The notes under the pieces: model-generated | Told to the model about the DNA's origin: nothing | Databases searched by the model: none | The model's input: only the letters and a program-made list of their open reading frames with translations | Translations under genes and position numbers: made by a program | In this document: positions 26,387 through 36,200 of the stretch, piece by piece | How the letters are laid out: each line of letters starts with the position of its first letter | Position numbering within the stretch: position 1 is the first letter of the stretch | DNA from: JAEZBP01 sp963832725 | GTDB taxonomy: Bacteria; Myxococcota_A; Polyangia; Polyangiales; Sandaracinaceae | Direction: 5' to 3' | DNA length: 64,000 bases | Assembly: GCA_963832725.1 (NCBI GenBank) | Contig: CAWHVG010000003.1 | Coordinates: 992,001-1,056,000, forward strand

Positions 26387-27436
26387 ATGCCGCGCTCGCT
26401 CGCACTCTCCTGCGTGCTCCTCTTGCTCCCCGCCGCCGCCGCTGCGCAGCCCGCCTCGCCCGCGCCCGGCGACTCGTCGGCGGCCGAGACCGAACCGGCC
26501 GGAAGCGGCGAGGGCGCGACCGAGCACGGAGACGCGACGAGCGACGAGAGCGCGCGCGCCGATGGAACCCGCGGCGATGCGGACACCGGGGACGATGCGG
26601 ACACCGGCGACGATGCGGGAGACGGGGACGCCGCGGAGGCAGGCGCCGGAGAGCGTGAGGCCGCGACCGCGACCGGTGAAGGCCCGCCCGACCACGATGG
26701 GGCCGAGGGCGACGCGGCCGAGGGCGACGCGGCCGAGGGCGACGCGGCCGAGGCGAACCAACCGGCGCCGAAGGTCGCGGTCGTGGTGGTCGGCGACCCG
26801 GATCCGACCATGCAGCGCGCCGCCGAGCGCGTGGAGGACGCCGTCCGTGGCACGCTTCGGCTGCCCTTCGACCCGGGCCTGCGCGGCGCGCTCCGCGGCG
26901 AGGCGGGGGAAGACGACGACGGGCTGGACGAGGTGCGCCGTGCGCGGCGGCGGCTGAGCGCGGACGAGGCCCACGACGCCCCCATCCTGGCCTCTCTCGG
27001 CCGGCGCGCCGGCGCGGTCGCGGTGGCGGTGGTGCGCGCAGGCGACGGCACGCCGGAGGTGCTGGTCCTCGACGTCCGGAACGCCGCATTCTACGAGGGG
27101 GCGCTCCGGCTGGAGCCCGCCACTCGAGAGGCGCGCGTCGGCGAGTTCGTCGCGCAGCGCGCCCGCGCGTCGAGCCGCGGCGCCCAGACGGTCGCGGAGG
27201 TCGAGCCCGCCACGGTCCCCACGGCGGAAGAGACGGCTCAGAGCGCGCCGGCCGCCGCGGTGCAGGCGGCCCCGGAGGAGCAACCGCACGAGCCCGACTT
27301 CTTCGAGCGCTACTGGCCCTACGGCGCAGCCGCGCTGCTCCTGGCGGCGTTGATCATCGGCATCGCCCTCGGAACGGGCGGCAACGGCGGTGGGGCGACA
27401 CAGCCGGTGCTACGCTTTGAGCCTGGGGGCATGTAG
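26387..27436 (+). CDS. Exported acidic-linker protein with C-terminal membrane helix
   Basis: 349 residues. Sec signal LALSCVLLLLPAAAAAQ. Residues about 25-125 form an acidic low-complexity linker with GDADTGDDAD and four EGDAA repeats, encoded by a 15-bp tandem repeat near 26704-26759. A folded domain follows (APKVAVVVVGDPDPTMQRAA to VAVAVVRAGDGTPEVLVLDV). Near the end YWPYGAAALLLAALIIGIAL is a membrane helix followed by a Gly-rich tail. No family recognised. The next gene begins 20 bases downstream, so both are probably cotranscribed. Confidence 0.65.
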   Translation: MPRSLALSCVLLLLPAAAAAQPASPAPGDSSAAETEPAGSGEGATEHGDATSDESARADGTRGDADTGDDADTGDDAGDGDAAEAGAGEREAATATGEGPPDHDGAEGDAAEGDAAEGDAAEANQPAPKVAVVVVGDPDPTMQRAAERVEDAVRGTLRLPFDPGLRGALRGEAGEDDDGLDEVRRARRRLSADEAHDAPILASLGRRAGAVAVAVVRAGDGTPEVLVLDVRNAAFYEGALRLEPATREARVGEFVAQRARASSRGAQTVAEVEPATVPTAEETAQSAPAAAVQAAPEEQPHEPDFFERYWPYGAAALLLAALIIGIALGTGGNGGGATQPVLRFEPGGM

Positions 27437-27455
27437 CGCCCTCGAGCAGGAGCCG

Positions 27456-28637
27456 ATGAAGCGCGCGCACGGCTGGAACCTCCTTCGTCACCTGCTCGGG
27501 CCGCTCTTCGCGCTTGTTTTCTGCTTCTCGTCGGCGCCGCAGGCCCGGGCACAGGCCGCTGCCGACGTGCCCGAGTCGGGGGAGACCCGCGGTGCGCTCC
27601 CCCCCGCGCCCGAGGGTTTCGTGCGGGAGCACGACGGTGAGGTCGTGTGGGAGGTCCATCGGCAGGCCCGCGAGGTGGCGCACGAGCTGCGCGCGACCTA
27701 CCGGGAAGCCTGGCCGCGCCTCGTTCGGGAGCTCGGCGCCTCCGTCGACGACGCGCTGCTCATCCGCATCGGCCGCGACCCGGAGGAGATGGCGGCGTTG
27801 GCCCCGACCGGGGAGCCACCCCCCGGCTACGCGAGCGGCGTGGCCTATCCCTCTCGGGGCCTCGTGCTCCTGACGCTGGCGGCGCCCGAGACGTGGGAGC
27901 GCCCCGCCATGGACGAGGTGCTCACACACGAGCTCTCCCACATCGCCCTCGCCCGCGCCGTCGACGGACACCCCATCCCGCGCTGGTTCAGCGAAGGCGT
28001 GGCCATCCATCAAGCGGGTGAGCACAATCTCGAGCGGATCCGAACGCTCTGGTCCGGCTCCGTGTCCGGACGCCTCCTGCCGATGGACGAGCTCTCGGGT
28101 GCGTTCCCGAGCCGGCCGGGCCGCGTGAACCTCGCCTACGCCGAGAGCGCAGACTTCGTCCGCTGGCTCCTCGCGCGCGACGACGGAGAGGCACGCTTCC
28201 GCGAGGTGGTGCGACGGCTCGGCGACGGACAGTCGTTCGAGACCGCGCTCCGGCGAACCTACTCGATCCGCATGCAGAGCCTGGAGATCGAGTGGCACGA
28301 CGATCTCTCGGAGCGCTTCCAGGCGTGGCCGCTCCTCTTCGGGAGCGGCGGGCTCTGGGTGATCGCCGCGATCCTGATCGTGATCGCCTACGTCCGACGC
28401 AAGCGTCGGGATCGCGCCACGCTCCGCCAGTGGGAGGAGGAGGAACGCGCCATCCTCGCCGCCGCGGAGGTCATGCAGGCCCGAGCCGTGCCGGCGGTGC
28501 CGGACGACGAGGTCGTGCCCGACGAGGATCTCGACGCCGAGCGCGCCATCCTCTACGTCATTCCGCCCGAGCCCCATCAGCGGGACTCGGGGGTGCCGAC
28601 GATCGAGCACGACGGACGCTCGCACACGCTCCATTGA
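27456..28637 (+). CDS. Membrane-anchored peptidase MA-like metalloprotease
   Basis: 393 residues from ATG 27456 with CAGGAG upstream. An N-terminal signal (LLGPLFALVFCFSSAPQARA) leads to a periplasmic domain with the zinc motif VLTHELSHIALARA and a downstream WFSEGVAIHQAG, the HEXXH-plus-Glu layout of the peptidase MA-like (gluzincin) family. A single helix (GGLWVIAAILIVIAYV) follows at about residue 300, then a basic stretch and a charged cytoplasmic tail. Substrate unknown. Cotranscription with the acidic-linker protein 20 bases upstream suggests a shared envelope task. Confidence 0.78.
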   Translation: MKRAHGWNLLRHLLGPLFALVFCFSSAPQARAQAAADVPESGETRGALPPAPEGFVREHDGEVVWEVHRQAREVAHELRATYREAWPRLVRELGASVDDALLIRIGRDPEEMAALAPTGEPPPGYASGVAYPSRGLVLLTLAAPETWERPAMDEVLTHELSHIALARAVDGHPIPRWFSEGVAIHQAGEHNLERIRTLWSGSVSGRLLPMDELSGAFPSRPGRVNLAYAESADFVRWLLARDDGEARFREVVRRLGDGQSFETALRRTYSIRMQSLEIEWHDDLSERFQAWPLLFGSGGLWVIAAILIVIAYVRRKRRDRATLRQWEEEERAILAAAEVMQARAVPAVPDDEVVPDEDLDAERAILYVIPPEPHQRDSGVPTIEHDGRSHTLH

Positions 28638-28720
28638 GCGGTCCGGCTCCGTCGGACGGACGGCCGAGCACGACGAGGCGCACGCTTCATCGAACGCCGC
28701 CGCCCGCAGTGGAAGGAGGC

Positions 28721-28876
28721 TCAGCCGCGCTTTTCGGCGCTGTCCGGACCGGCCTTCTTCGGGTCGATCGGGAACTTGGGCGTGCCGTTCTTGGCGCGAA
28801 GCCCCTTCTGCTTCTTGCCCGCCGACTTGCCGCGAATCTCACGGCGCTTCTCGGTCTTCCCGGTGATCGAAGACAT
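28721..28876 (-). CDS. Small very basic protein
   Basis: 51 residues from ATG 28876, which follows a strong AAGGGAAGAG site. The sequence (MSSITGKTEKRREIRGKSAG, KKQKGLRAKNGTPKFPIDPK) has about a third Lys/Arg, no Cys and no hydrophobic helix. This suggests RNA, ribosome or DNA contact. An upstream in-frame ATG (28957) would add 27 residues but lacks a ribosome site. Codon usage in this frame is less extreme than average, fitting a Lys-rich protein. No named family is assigned. Confidence 0.6.
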   Translation of the reverse strand: MSSITGKTEKRREIRGKSAGKKQKGLRAKNGTPKFPIDPKKAGPDSAEKRG

Positions 28877-29011
28877 GCTCTTCCCTTTCTGGTACCGCCA
28901 GCCCGAAGGTGGTTCCGGGCTCGCTCCCACGTGCGAAAGCTCGAGCTTCGTGACCAAGGCACGGCGCGAGCTCCGAACGAACCCGGAGCGGGTACATCGA
29001 GGCGCCGGGTA

Positions 29012-29911
29012 CTAGCGGAGCACGCCGCCGGAGTCAACCGCCCGCTCCTCGTCGAGGATGGCGCGGGCGACCTCGCGGAAGGCCTCGCGGAGCCGCGTCG
29101 TCACGGGTCCGGGGACCCCCTGCCCCACCGCCACGCCGTCCGCGCGGACCACCGGGACGATCTCGCGCAGCGAGCTGGTGATGAAGGCCTCGTCGGCTCC
29201 GTAGAGATCCGGCGGGAAGAGGAGCCGCTCGTCGACCGGCACGCCCGCCCGCGCCGCCGCACGAAACACGACCCGGCGGGTGATCCCGCCCAGGATGCCG
29301 ACCGAGAGCGGCGGCGTGGCGACGCGCCCGCCCTTCACGACGAAGAGGTTGCTGGTCGCGCCCTCGAGCAGCTCACCGCCCGAGGCAATCGTGACGGCCT
29401 CGTAGGCGCCGCGCGCGCGCACCTGCTCGAGGGAGAGGATGTTCGGCAGGTAGTTCGAGGCCTTCGCGCCGGCCGCGCCGGTGCCGTCGAGCGCCCGCGC
29501 AATCGACACCGTCCCGACCTCGACGCCCTCCTCGTAGATCGCATCCGGCTGGGGCGAGAGCGGCATGACCACCACCACCCGGCGCGGCCGCAGCACGCCG
29601 CTCACCACGAGGCCCATCGCGGTCTCGCCGCGGGTGATCACCACCCGCACGTAGGACTCTTCGTTGGCCGCCTCGGCGAGCGCCGCCTCGACCTCCGCGC
29701 GGACCCGCCCTTCGTCGGCGGGAGGAATGCCGAGACGCTCGCAGGAGCGCGTGAGCCGCTCGAGGTGCGCGCTCAGCGCGAAGGGCTGACCGTCGTAGGT
29801 CCGCAGCACCTCGAACGCGCTGTCGCCGTAGAGGAAGCCGCGGTCCAGGACGGAGATGGCGGCGTGGTCGGGGCCCGACAGAGCCCCGTCGATGGCGATC
29901 ACGGTCGGCAC
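29012..29911 (-). CDS. Class IV PLP aminotransferase (branched-chain/D-amino acid/ADC lyase family)
   Basis: 299 residues from GTG 29911. Fold-type IV features: VLDRGFLYGDSAFEVLRTYDG near the N-terminus, SYVRVVITRGE, the PLP lysine in GAKASNYLPNILS, EGATSNLFVVKGG, and VGILGGITRRVVFRAA. Members are branched-chain aminotransferase, D-alanine aminotransferase or aminodeoxychorismate lyase, and these cannot be separated with confidence here. Single gene; neighbours give no pathway clue. Confidence 0.85.
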   Translation of the reverse strand: MPTVIAIDGALSGPDHAAISVLDRGFLYGDSAFEVLRTYDGQPFALSAHLERLTRSCERLGIPPADEGRVRAEVEAALAEAANEESYVRVVITRGETAMGLVVSGVLRPRRVVVVMPLSPQPDAIYEEGVEVGTVSIARALDGTGAAGAKASNYLPNILSLEQVRARGAYEAVTIASGGELLEGATSNLFVVKGGRVATPPLSVGILGGITRRVVFRAAARAGVPVDERLLFPPDLYGADEAFITSSLREIVPVVRADGVAVGQGVPGPVTTRLREAFREVARAILDEERAVDSGGVLR

Positions 29912-30228
29912 GATGCCCGGAGGATGACACGCAGGTCCCGACCTGCCTCGAATCGCATGGACGTGACCCAGACAGCGGACCTCGCGCGCGGAAGCGTGTC
30001 ATCGCAGCGGACGCGCCGCCGACGCAATCTGTGCTCGCAGCGCTCGTCGCGAGACGGCTCCCGCGCTGGGCGGCAGTCCGCGAGCGGGGGCGAGGAGCGC
30101 GACCGCCTTCCTTGCCCGGCTTGCGCATCCGAGCGTGTCGGGTGCCCCGTCAGAGCCGACGCGCCAAGCCGCGCGGGATCCGTCCTCGCAAAGCGTGGCC
30201 TTCGCGCCTCGCCTCGAGCTCGGTCCTC
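29912..30228. other. Intergenic region upstream of the aminotransferase
   Basis: About 315 bases between the end of the giant TPR gene and the aminotransferase start, both on the minus strand. No gene, tRNA or T-run terminator was found; arginine-rich frames here are base-composition artefacts. Confidence 0.4.
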
Positions 30229-33200
30229 TCAGCCCTTGAGCTGGGCCAGGAGGGCGCTCGCCTCTTCGTGCCCGCTGTCCTCGGCCACCGCGCGCTCGAG
30301 CATCGAGATGGCCTTCCGGTTGTCGCCCTGCTTGGCCGAGATGTCGCCGAGGTGGAAGTAGACGTCCGCCTTGGTGATCCCGTCGTCGGGCGAGAGCTTC
30401 TGGAGCAGGAGCGCGCGGAAGGTCTTCTGCGCCCGGTCGAAGTCCCCGCGCGTGAGGCAGAGGCGACCGAGGTCGGACAGCACCTGGATGTTCGTGAGGT
30501 CGACCTTGAACGCCGCGTCGTAGGACTCCATGGCGCCGTCGAGATCGCCCATCGAAGCCTTCGCCTTGCCGAGGCGGTGGTGATAGACGGCCACCTCCTT
30601 GTTCCGGCGCGAGCCGTAGCTGGCGACAATCTGCTCGAGCACCGGGATGGCGTCGGTCTGCCGGCCGGCGGCGATGTAGAGGTCGCAGAGCGGCAGGAGG
30701 ACTTCGCGATCCTCGGGGTCCAGCTGCGAAGCGCGCTCGAGGTACGGCGCCGCCGCGCCCGGGTCGTTCATCGGCCCGGCGTAGAGCTCGGCAATCCGCT
30801 TGAGGAGCTTCACCTTCTCCTTCGGGTCCTGGGTCTCCTGCTCGTCGAGCGAGAGCATCTCGGCCAGCTCGGCGGCTCGGCCGTGCTTCTCGTAGTGGGC
30901 CTTGAGCGCCTCGCGCGCCTCGGTGGAGCTCGGGTCGAGGTCGTAGGCGCGGCGCAGCGCACGCTCCGCGCGGTCGGCGTCGCCGAGCTTCTCCTCGGCC
31001 AACTCGGCCAACGCGTTGGCGGTCGCGATGGCCTGCTCGCCTTCCTGCACGTTGCCGAGACGCTCGAGGGTGTCCGCCACCTGCGCCCAGTCCTCGCGCT
31101 GGCGGTGTAGCTCCACCAGCGCGCTCAACACGCCGACGTGCGAGGGCTCGCGCTCGAGCACCCGCTGGTAGATGCCGATGGCCTTCTCGGTGTCGCCGAG
31201 CTGCTCGACGTGGACCGAGCCGAGCCGGACCAACACATCGAGCTCGAGCGCTGCATCGCCTGCGCTCTCGGCGTCGCGGGCGCGCCCTTCGAGCAGCTCG
31301 ACCAAGTCCTCCCAGCGCTCGGCGGCGGTGTAGAGCCGCTCCAGCTCGTCGAGCGCTTCGGGGTTGCCGGGATCCTCCTCGAGAATCTCGCGGAGCTGGT
31401 CAATCGCTTCGTCCCGCCGGCCGAGCCTTTGATCGGCCAAACGCGCCAGGCGAACCCGAGCTGCGATGCGGTCGGCGGGCGTCTCGGCGATGTCCAGCCG
31501 CCGCTGGATGAGCTCCTCGAGGTCGCTCCAGCGATCGGTCGCCTCGTAGAGCCCCTCGAGCGCCGTGATCGACTCGAGATCGGTGGGCTCCTCGTCGAGC
31601 GCTCCGCCCCAGGCCTCGATGGCGCTCTCGGTGTCCGAGAGGTGCTCGCCGTAGGTCCGCGCGAGCTGCTTGCGGAGCTGAATGCGGCGCTCCGGATCCG
31701 CCTCCACGTCGATGCGCCGGACCAGGAGCTCGGCCACCTTCGCGTGCCGGCCTGCGTCGGCCTCCAGGCGGACGAGCTGATCGAGCGCCTCGGCGTCGAT
31801 CGGATCGGCCTCCAGGATCTTCGAGTGGCAGGAGGCCGCCAGCTCGGGCTCGCCGAGCGCCGACTCGGCCAGCGCCGCCGCCTCGCGCAGCCGCGCCTTC
31901 TTCGCGTCCTCGTCGAAGTCGACCTCGGCCCAGTAGACCAGCGCGTCGACGAGGTCCTTCTCGCGCCCCGGCTGGCGGAGGAGCTCGACGAGCTGCTCGT
32001 GCGCCTCGGCCGTGTCCGGATCCGCCTTCACCGCCGCCCGCAGGCGCGCCTCGGCCGCCTCGGCGTCGCCGAGATGGTCGCGGTACCAGCGCGCCGCGCG
32101 CATGTTCAGGTCGCGGGCGAGCATGCGGTCCACGTCGTCCCCGTCGACCACCTTCTCGATCAGGCCGCGCAGCGACTCCCAAGCACCGGCCACGGGCGCC
32201 AAGCGCTCGATGTCGACGACCAGCGTCTCGTCCCGCGGGTCGAGCTCGAACGCCCGCCGGAGAGCATCGAGCGCGCGCGCCGGATCGCCGAGATCCGTCT
32301 CGTAGAGCTGCGCCTGCTCCTGCAGGAAGCGCACGCGCTCGCCGTCCGTGTCCGCGAGCTGGATGCGCACGTCGAAGAGCGCGGCGATCTTCTCGGTGGC
32401 GCCGGTCTGCCGGTAGACCGGCTCGAGCACCTCGACGACCTCGCCGGCGAGCTCGTCGTCTTCGAGCAACGACTCCATCGCCGCCACCGCCCGCGGCTCG
32501 GCGGGGTCGCGGTCGAGCACCTCCGAGAAGGCGCGGAAGGCGCCGCGGCGATCCTCGAACTGCTCCTGCTTGAGCGTGCCGAGCCGCACCAAGAGCTCGC
32601 CGCGCTCGGCCGGATCCATCGACGCCTGGATGCGCCGGTCGAGGACCTCGCCGAGCTCCGACCAGGCCTGCGTCTTGACGTAGAGGCGGTCGAGTGCTGC
32701 CAGCGCGTCGGGATCGTCGCCCACCTGCTCGAGCGCGCGCGAGTACGCCTCGATCGCCCGCATGTCGTCGCCGAGCTGCTGCTCCGCGATGCGGGCGAGA
32801 CGACCGTAGAGGTCGCGCGCGACGTCGGGCTCCAGCACCGAGGAGGCCCGCACGGCGAACGCATCCCCGGCCTTGTCCCAGGCGCCGAGCGCCGCCGCGA
32901 GCCGCTCCACGTCGTCGGCCGTCCTGCCGTCGGCCGGATCCTCTGCCAGCGCGCGCCGGTAGGCCTCGAATGCCGCCTCCGCGTCGTTGCGACCGAGCTC
33001 GTGCACCTCGGCGAGGCGCCGCAGCTCGTCGCGCTTGTCCTCGGGGTCGAACGCGGCTTGCGCCTTGCCGTCGAGGAGCTGGGCGAGCTCGTCCCAGCGC
33101 TCCTGCGTGCGCAAGAGCGGCTCGAGGATGTCGCACGCCTGGGCGCGGTAGTCCTCCAGCTTGCTGATGCGCAGGAGCGCCTGGATGGCCGGCTCGCAGT

Positions 33201-36200
33201 GCGAGTCGAGACCGAGCACCTCCTCGTAGGTCGCGAGCGCGCCGGGCACGTCGTCCATCTCGCGCCCGAGCACCTCGCCGGCGCGGAACAAGAGCTGCAC
33301 GCGCTTCTCGCCGTCGTCGGTGGTCGACGCGCGCAGCCGCAGGTTGTCGAGCAGCTCCGGCCACATCGCCTGCCGCTCGTAGAGCCTGGAGAGCGCTTCG
33401 ACCGCGGCCGACTCCTCGGGCTCGTCGTCGAGCACGCGCTGGAACGCCTCGATGGCGTCGTCCGGCTGCCGGAGCTGCTCCTCCTGGACCTGACCGAGGC
33501 GGAGGCCGATCTCCACTCGAGCGCCGGGATCCTGCTCGAGCTCGATGCGCCGCCGCAGCACGTCGGCCAGCTCGGCCCAATCCTCCGACGCCGCGTAGAG
33601 CCGGTCGAGGGACTCGAGGGCGATGTCGTCCATCTCGTCCTCGACCAGCGCCGACCGGTAGGCCTCGATGGCCCCGACGCGGTCGCCGAGCAGCTCCTCG
33701 AGCACGGAGCCGGCCCGCCGCAGCAGCTCGCCGCGCTCGGCCGGATCGAACGAGCGCTGGACCTTGCGCTGGAGCACGTCTACCAGCCCGCGCCAATCGC
33801 CGACCATCGTGTGCAGCGCCTCGAGCGAGTCGAGCGGGCTCGGGTCGTCGGGGTCGACCTCCATCAAGCGCTCGTAGGTCTCGATCGCGGCCCGCGGATT
33901 GCCGCGCTTCTCGTCGTGTACGCGCGCCATGGTGGCGAGCAGCATCGACCTCACCGTCGGGTCGTCGCTCGAGCCGAGCGCCTCTTCGTAGGCGGCGACG
34001 TGCGCCTCCCAGGTACCCAGGTCGCCTGCTATGCGGTCGACCTCGCCGCGCACGTCCTCGTTGTCCGGCTCGACCGCCATGGCCCGCGCGTAGGCGTGGA
34101 ACGCGAGCTGGAGGTCTCCCGAACGCGTCTCGTGCAGGCCGGCGATCTGCGAGAGCAGCCGCACCCGATCGTAGGGGTCCTCGGTGAGCGCGACCTGCGC
34201 CTCGTAGATGGCGATGCGCTTCCGCCACTGATCGGTGGCGAGATAGATGGGCTCGAGGATCTGGATGATGCGGAGCTGGTGCTCCGGCATCTGCACGAGC
34301 GCCTCCAGCGAGGTCACCGTGTCGACGTGGTGCGGATCGGAGGCGGTGATGTCCTCGTAGACGTCGATGGCCGCGTCGACGTCCTGGAGCTTGTCCTGAA
34401 GGACGTTGGCCAGACGCAGCTTCAGATCGTTCTCGTCCGGCTCGCCCGCCGCGAGCTCGACCTGATGCCGCAGGTGATCGGCCAGCTCGGACCAGCGCTC
34501 CTGCGCCGTGAAGAGGTCGTCCAGCGAGCCGATCGCGTTCGGGTCGTCGGGCGCGATGAGGAGGATGTCCCGGTAGGCCTCGATGGCGCGGTCCGGCGCG
34601 GCGAGCTGCTCTTCGAGGAGCTGCGCGCTCTTGCGGAGGAGCGCCACGCGATCGCCGTCCTCGTCCGCCGCCTGCGCCTGCTCGCGGTAGAGCTCGAGCA
34701 GCGCGTCCCAGGCTTCCCGCTTGCGCAGCACGCGCTCGAGTGACTCGAACGCGCCGTGGTCGGTGGGGTCGAAGCGCAGGGCGCGCTGGTAGAGGCGCGA
34801 CGCCGCCTCCAGATCCTCCGTGCGGGTCTCGTGGAGCTGGCCGGTCGTGAACGCGAGCTTGGCGGTGCTCTCGTCGTCGACGGTCTCTTCCTCGAGCGCC
34901 TCCTGGTAGATTTCCGCCAGCCGGCCGTAGCGCTCCAGCACGCGCGCGAGGCGCGAGAGCGTCTCCCAGGTGCCTTCGTCGCGGATGTCCTCGCGGAAGA
35001 GGCGCGCGTAGCTCTCCAGCGCGCCGTCGAGGTCCTCGAGGTAGTCCTCGTAGATTCGACCGAGCCGGGTGAGGTGCGCCTTGCGCTCGTCGACGTCCGC
35101 CTCGGCCGCGATGCGCGCCTCGAGGCAGGCCGTGACCTTCGGCCACTGCATCTGCTGGAGGAACACGGGCTCGAGGATCTCGGCCGCCGTGGCGCGGTGC
35201 TCCTCGTCCTCCATCAGCCGCTCGAGGGCCGCGATGGTCGGCTCGTGGCGGCTGTCCAGCTCGAGCGCTTCGCGGAACTGCTCGGTGGCGCCCCACGCGT
35301 CGTGCAGGTGGTCGAGGTTGGTCGCGCCCAGCCGGTAGCGGATCTCCACCGCGTCGCCGATGCCGTCGGCCAGCATCCGCTCGTAGTGCGAGGCCAGATC
35401 CGGGTAGCGCTCCGCGCGCTGGTAGAGCCGCTCCAGCCCGTCGTAGGCCTCGCGCGGCTGCGCCTCGCCGAGCGCCTGCTCGTAGCAGTCGATGGCCGCC
35501 GTGACGTCGCTCAGCTCGTTCTCGTTGAGGGCGGCGCGGCGCAAGAGGAGCTGCACGCGGGCCTCGTCGCTCTCGGCGAGGTCGGTCTTGCGACGGAGGA
35601 CGTCGAGGAGCGCCGGGTGATCGCCGGCCGCGGTGGTCAGCTCCTCGAGCGCATCGAGCGCGCCCGCGTGATCGGGCTGCTGCTCCAGCACACGCTCGTA
35701 GTAGCGCCGCGCCAGCGCCGCATCGTCGAGCCGCTCGCGGGCGACCTCGGCCACCTGGACGAGGGCGTAGACGACCAGCTCTCCGTCGAGGATCTCCGGG
35801 ACGACCTCTTCCAAGAGATTGGCGTACGCGCGGAAGCTCGTCGACGCCTCCGCCAGCCGGCGCAGGTCGCGGAGCATGATGCCGAGATCGTCCTCCGCCA
35901 GGCCTGCGCGGACCGCGCGCCCGAGGAGCGTGAACGCGCCCGGCGCGTCCTCGAGCCCGACGTCGGCGACCTCGGCGGCGCGGCGCAGGGAACGGAAGCG
36001 CTCGAGCGGATCGTCCGACTCGGCCAGCACCAGGAGCGCGCCGAGGAGAGCGTCGTAGTCGGCCACCGACTCGTAGCGCGGCACCAGCACCCGCGCGGCC
36101 TCGATGCGCACCTCGAGTGGATAGGTGGGCTCCTCGGGGGTCGGCTCCGCCATCTGCTCGGTCGGCGCCTCGTCGCCGAAGCCTCCCGGCTCCGCGGGCT

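Noticed and set aside
31138..34743. A plus-strand open frame of about 1,200 codons antisense to the giant TPR gene
   Set aside because: Mirror of the repeated Leu/Glu-rich codons of the TPR protein. No start site or domain, and the antisense strand has continuous TPR homology.
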